Positions 31,323-34,461 of a stretch of 34,461 nucleotides of DNA are shown piece after piece. Position numbers and translations under genes: made by a program. A model generated the notes under the pieces. That model did no database searches and was not told the DNA's origin. It was given only the letters and a program-made list of their open reading frames with translations. The stretch's first letter is position 1. The number at the start of each line of letters is the position of its first letter. The DNA is from Alphaproteobacteria bacterium (GTDB lineage: Bacteria > Pseudomonadota > Alphaproteobacteria > ATCC43930 > CGMCC-115725), in contig JAGWIH010000002.1 in assembly GCA_028866355.1 (NCBI GenBank), forward strand, positions 1-34,461, in the 5' to 3' direction.

Positions 31323-33278
31323 TCAATGCCCTCCGCCGACGGCGACGCCACCGGGCGCGTCGAAAATATCGGGCGTCGGCCGGCCTTCGACGATGATCAG
31401 GCCGGACAGGCCCCGCTCCATGCGCGCGAGCGCGTGATCCACCACGACATAACGGCCCGGCACCGGCATCTTGAAGTCGACAACGACGGCGCCGCCCGGA
31501 GGCACCGGCACGGTCTGGATGCCGCGCAACGGCGGGTTGGTCAGGCCGCCGAAATCGTAGACCTTGTCGAAGATCGTGCCGATGACGTGGAAGGAAGAGG
31601 TGAAGTTCGGGCCGCCGACGCCGAAGAAGATGCGGGCGGTTTCGCCTTTCTTCATCACCATCGGATGGAGCGTCGTCAGCGCACCGACCGAACCGTTGAA
31701 GACGAAATATTCCGGATGCTCGGCGAGAAGTTTTTCGACGCTGAACTCCTGGCTGCCGTGCTGTCCGAACGGCCCGTCGGTATAGATCTCGCCCTGCATG
31801 ACATAGAACTCGTGATCGACCTTGGGCAGTCCGCCTTCCGGCTCGACCAGAATCAATCCATACATGCCGTTGGCGATGTGTTCGGCCACCATCGGCGTCG
31901 CGCAGTGATAGACGAAGAGCCCCGGATAGAGCGCCTTGAACCGGAAGAACTTCTCGCCATTGGGTTCGACTTGCATCGCCGCCGCGCCGCCGCCCGGACC
32001 GGTGACGGCGTGGAAATCGACGGAATGGATCATCGAGCTGTTGGCGTCGTTCTTGAGGTGAACCTCGACCATGTCGCCGACGCGCACGCGGATGAACGGG
32101 CCCGGCACCTTGCCGTTGAACGTCCAATAGTCGTAGGTGGTGCCTTCCGCGAGCCGGCCCTCGACTTCGACGGTCGTCAGGTCGACGCGGACCGAGGTCG
32201 GCTTGCGGTTGCCGATCGGCGGCGGCAGGTCCGTGGGATCGCGCGAGATGTCGGCCTGCGCGACGGTCGCCGGCGCCGGCTTGGCTGTGACGGTGAACTT
32301 GCCCTCCATGCCGGCGAGGCGGTGGCCCGGCGCGCTGCAAAAATAGACGTAGTCTCCGGGTTTGCCGGCCGGCACCACGATCGTCGTGCTGGCGCCTTTG
32401 CCGATGACGCGCGGCGACTTGACGCCCTGATCGGGGAAGGTGATGTCGTGCTCGGCGCCTTCGCCGTTGATGAGCGTGACCTGTACGGTCTGGCCTTCGG
32501 CCGCGGTTAGCGGCGGGTTGACCTTGCCGTCGATTGCGCCGCCGACGCCGATGAAGACCATGCGGCCTTCGGCGATGCCCGATCGCAACGTGTATTTGAC
32601 GTCGGCGACGGCACTCGACGGCGCGGTGGCGGCCGCAGCCGGCTTGGCGTGTGACGCTGGCGGCAACGGTCCGCCCGATACGGCCGCCAGGAACGCGATG
32701 ACATCGTGCCGGTCGGTCTCGGACTTGAGGCCGGGGAAGGGCATGCGGTTGCCGGGCACGACCTTGGCTGGGTCGGCGAGGTAGCCGTCGAGCGTCGCCG
32801 CGTTCCAGGTGATGCCGGCATGCTTCATCGCGTCCGAGTAATTGAATCCGTCGAGCGAGCCCGCGTGACGGCCAATCAACTTGGCCAGACTGGGTCCAAT
32901 CAGCGTCTTGCCCGGTTCGAGCGAATGGCACGCCTGGCATTTCCGGAAGACGCGGCGGCCGTTCTCGACGTCGCCGTTATCGGCCGCGACCGCGGTGGCG
33001 ACCAGCTTAACCGGCGGCACGGCAGCGGTCGTGCCATCTGTCAGCGAGCCGGCGTGCAGATGCGAACCGTCGATATCGGCCAGCGCGACCTGAACCGGCA
33101 ACGGCGCCGGCGGTGGTGAGACCGCGACGGGCGTCGCCGGTGGCGCCGCGGGCATTGCCGGCGCTGTTGCGACAGTGGCCGACGCATCGGCCGTGCGCGC
33201 GCCGGGCGGGTGCGCCGCGAGAACGGCGATCACGGCGCCGGCCGTGATGGCGGCGAAGACGAGAAAACCTTTGTTCAT
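31323..33278 (-). CDS. nirK: Four-domain copper nitrite reductase: cytochrome c, cupredoxin and NirK
   Basis: The 651-residue periplasmic enzyme reduces nitrite to nitric oxide. A signal or anchor helix (5-22) and a Pro/Ala linker lead to a cytochrome c domain (about 102-200; CQACH 114-118, Met179). A cupredoxin follows (about 228-332; type 1 copper ligands H277, C314, H319, M324), then an AniA-like NirK core (about 355-632). The core has all type 1 ligands (H418, C459, H467, M472), type 2 ligands (H423, H458, H615) and catalytic D421 and H564. Known NirKs may carry one extra domain: a heme at the C-terminus or a cupredoxin at the N-terminus. Here both precede the core, giving a built-in wire from heme to copper to the active site. 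An FNR box is centred 67.5 bases upstream. Confidence 0.93.
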   Translation of the reverse strand: MNKGFLVFAAITAGAVIAVLAAHPPGARTADASATVATAPAMPAAPPATPVAVSPPPAPLPVQVALADIDGSHLHAGSLTDGTTAAVPPVKLVATAVAADNGDVENGRRVFRKCQACHSLEPGKTLIGPSLAKLIGRHAGSLDGFNYSDAMKHAGITWNAATLDGYLADPAKVVPGNRMPFPGLKSETDRHDVIAFLAAVSGGPLPPASHAKPAAAATAPSSAVADVKYTLRSGIAEGRMVFIGVGGAIDGKVNPPLTAAEGQTVQVTLINGEGAEHDITFPDQGVKSPRVIGKGASTTIVVPAGKPGDYVYFCSAPGHRLAGMEGKFTVTAKPAPATVAQADISRDPTDLPPPIGNRKPTSVRVDLTTVEVEGRLAEGTTYDYWTFNGKVPGPFIRVRVGDMVEVHLKNDANSSMIHSVDFHAVTGPGGGAAAMQVEPNGEKFFRFKALYPGLFVYHCATPMVAEHIANGMYGLILVEPEGGLPKVDHEFYVMQGEIYTDGPFGQHGSQEFSVEKLLAEHPEYFVFNGSVGALTTLHPMVMKKGETARIFFGVGGPNFTSSFHVIGTIFDKVYDFGGLTNPPLRGIQTVPVPPGGAVVVDFKMPVPGRYVVVDHALARMERGLSGLIIVEGRPTPDIFDAPGGVAVGGGH

Positions 33279-33338
33279 GAGCCGGACCGTTGGCGCAGTT
33301 TCACGGGCCGATTTGGCGGGGTTTGGCGTCCGCGCGCC

Positions 33339-33352
33339 TTGATTTGGGTCAA
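33339..33352. promoter_or_regulatory. FNR/FixK box between nirK and a divergent small gene
   Basis: TTGATTTGGGTCAA matches TTGAT-N4-ATCAA at nine of ten positions. For nirK (minus strand), binding at -41.5 puts the start of transcription near 33304, giving a 26-base leader. It could also influence the divergent 73-residue gene at 33477. Confidence 0.75.
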
Positions 33353-33476
33353 TCGGCTGCGGTCAAGAACACCTAGGGAAATTACTTACGGACGTTTCCG
33401 TATGTTCCCGGCCCGCGCGTTCGCGAATATTTTCCGCGCTAAAGATCGTCCGCCATCGCTATATCGGGAGGAAAAG

Positions 33477-33698
33477 ATGTCATCGCTGGTTGCACTCGAC
33501 ATCACGCAATTGAACGCGCTGCGTGCGAAGATTGCCGAATTGGAAGGCGAACCGCCGCCGGTCCAAAGCCGCAAGCTGAATCTGCTGACGGCGCTCCGAC
33601 GCGAGGAAAAATCCCTGCGATGCTGCATGCGCCGTCTCGGCCATAAGATTGGGCAACCCGTCGCCGTCAAGTCCCCGGCATCCAAGCGCGCCGCTTGA
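33477..33698 (+). CDS. Small hypothetical protein, 73 residues
   Basis: The ATG at 33477 has the excellent ribosome binding site GGGAGGA six bases upstream; the frame is open to 33210 but that part crosses the nirK promoter. The product is basic with two helices predicted by eye: LDITQLNALRAKIAELEGE and LNLLTALRREEKSLRCCMRR, the latter carrying a Cys-Cys pair. The C-terminus is Lys/Ala-rich. I do not recognise a family. It is divergent from nirK, with the FNR box between them, so it may belong to the same response. Confidence 0.65.
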   Translation: MSSLVALDITQLNALRAKIAELEGEPPPVQSRKLNLLTALRREEKSLRCCMRRLGHKIGQPVAVKSPASKRAA

Positions 33699-33743
33699 TC
33701 GGCAAAATCATCCGGACGGCAAGGCCGGCGCCGTTTCACCGCG

Positions 33744-34140
33744 CTAGTCGGTGAGGATCACGCCGGTGGTGCTGGTGCCGGTGCCCGATCCCGAACCGCC
33801 CGAGCAGTGCAGCTGGAACACCAGGTCGTTATAGTCGTAGTCATCGGCGTTGCCGCCCATGTCGTTGAAGGCGAATTGGTAGCTCTTACCATTGAGATTG
33901 GTGCACGTGGGCGCGGCGTAGGTCAGAGCCTGCGTCCATGATTCGCTGGTGCCATGGCCGTGTACGCCCCAATCGCCCGAGCCCGTGGCGGTGAAGCATT
34001 GCTGGACCTTTGCGTACCCTGAAGGACCTGCAAGCTGCAATCCTAGGTTGTCGGATAGACGCCGCGGGTGCCGGTCGATCCGCATTCGACGTTGTGATCC
34101 AGATCGAAGAATGACCCTTGAAGCTTTTTCGTCTTGCGAT
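33744..34140 (-). pseudogene. Remnant of a secreted/cell-surface protein gene, frameshifted
   Basis: From about 34050 to the stop at 33744, one frame gives LGLQLAGPSGYAKVQQCF, WTQALTYAAPTC and FNDMGGNADDYDYNDLVF, then a Gly/Ser/Thr tail. The Asp-rich YDYNDLVF recalls calcium-binding DUF4114-like domains of exported proteins. Just upstream, a different frame gives GSFFDLDHNVECGSTG and ends in TRGVYPTT and a TAG at the CCTAGG near 34042-34047. The two halves would join through a one-base shift. There is no plausible start codon with a ribosome binding site, and the longer frame to 34346 runs through the usp promoter. I read it as the 3' end of a decayed gene. Confidence 0.45.
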
Positions 34141-34179
34141 AAGACGTGACATTGGGCCGGCGCTTTCATGTGAGTTAAG

Positions 34180-34193
34180 TTGACGTAGATCAA
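34180..34193 (+). promoter_or_regulatory. FNR/FixK box upstream of the terminal usp gene
   Basis: TTGACGTAGATCAA matches TTGAT-N4-ATCAA at nine of ten positions. Binding at -41.5 gives a start near 34228, and GATACT at 34216-34221 falls exactly where the -10 element should be. The leader would be about 24 bases. Confidence 0.75.
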
Positions 34194-34251
34194 GCCAATG
34201 CGATCGGCCGCATCGGATACTTGATATTGTTCAGAAACACGGAGGGTGGAT

Positions 34252-34461
34252 ATGTATCGGAATATTTTGATCGCCACCGACGGCTCGCAACTCGCCGCCG
34301 ACGCGGCGCGGCAGGGCATCGCGCTCGCCAAAAGCCTCGGCAGCAAGGTGACCGTGGTGACGGTGACCGAACCGTTCTATTTCCAAAGCGCCAATATTCC
34401 CGCCGATTTGCAGCCCAACTACATACAGGCTGCGCAACGGCAGGCGAAAACCATTCTCGCC
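34252..34461 (+). CDS. Universal stress protein, N-terminal part (runs off the window)
   Basis: Seventy codons are visible from ATG 34252, which follows GGAGGGT by a few bases. The product starts MYRNILIATDGSQLAADAAR, the classic first strand and ATP-binding loop of UspA, then VTVVTVTEPFYF. The ATP-binding G-x2-G-x9-G motif would lie beyond the right edge. With an FNR box and well-placed -10 element upstream, it is a further member of the low-oxygen group. Confidence 0.88.
   Translation, partial: MYRNILIATDGSQLAADAARQGIALAKSLGSKVTVVTVTEPFYFQSANIPADLQPNYIQAAQRQAKTILA

Larger units (their letters stand above)
33699..34251. other. 553-base region with a decayed gene and a promoter
   Basis: No intact gene is seen here. 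On the minus strand, 33744 to about 34140 looks like the remains of a gene read in two frames (described separately). The right part holds the FNR box at 34180-34193 and the promoter of the terminal usp gene. Confidence 0.6.

Noticed and set aside
1..34461. CRISPR arrays, tRNA or rRNA genes, insertion sequences and att sites.
   Set aside because: No regularly spaced repeats, cloverleaf-like sequence, transposase or integrase frame was seen by eye on either strand.

Overview
The window reads as chromosomal DNA of a GC-rich alphaproteobacterium. The 505-residue-type FixL, the FixLJ/FNR circuit, the Cpa/Tad gene order and the ATP synthase zeta-type protein (DUF1476) all fit Hyphomicrobiales (Bradyrhizobium/Rhodopseudomonas-like) or a near relative, but I cannot name a genus. 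No rRNA, tRNA, CRISPR array, transposase or phage gene was seen.

Layout. (1) Positions 1-3.9 kb: the tail of a ClC-type channel, an orphan form-II CoxL-like molybdenum hydroxylase subunit, and a translationally coupled amidohydrolase. (2) 3.8-13.3 kb: a Tad/Flp pilus operon on the minus strand (TadD-like lipoprotein, cpaB, cpaC, cpaD, cpaE, cpaF, tadB, tadC). A divergent 55-residue Flp pilin sits at 13087. No prepilin peptidase or TadE/F/G minor pilins are present here. (3) 13.3-18.4 kb: a phosphoheptose isomerase, a single-chain fusion of a fumarylacetoacetate-hydrolase-family protein with a ketopantoate-reductase-like protein, a carboxymuconolactone-decarboxylase-family protein and a GMC oxidoreductase.

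(4) 18.6-34.4 kb is the striking part. It is an oxygen-responsive island. It starts with a three-gene operon for an outer-membrane monoheme cytochrome-porin resembling Cyc2, a c4-type diheme cytochrome lipoprotein, and a Tat-exported high-potential iron-sulfur protein (HiPIP). This looks like an outer-membrane-to-periplasm electron uptake route, as in Fe(II) oxidation. Next come fixL and fixJ, with the known heme-sensor residues of FixL conserved. Facing them on the minus strand are a four-domain nitrite reductase (cytochrome c, cupredoxin, NirK), an eRF1-like small protein, PPK2, an ADP-forming acyl-CoA synthetase/acetyltransferase, DUF1476, an FNR-type [4Fe-4S] regulator, a receiver-only protein, DoxX, a 31-residue membrane peptide, a tandem Usp and a 129-residue unknown. 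A second Usp gene runs off the right edge.

Five sites of the form TTGAY-N4-RTCAA lie upstream of the cyc2-like operon, doxX, DUF1476, nirK and the terminal usp. I saw none in the first 18 kb. Two TACGTA elements, like rhizobial FixJ sites, lie upstream of the FNR gene. The simplest reading is a self-contained cascade, FixL-FixJ to FNR to target genes, that switches on electron uptake at the outer membrane, nitrite reduction and energy-saving functions when oxygen falls. The regulatory links and the electron donor are inferences from sequence only.
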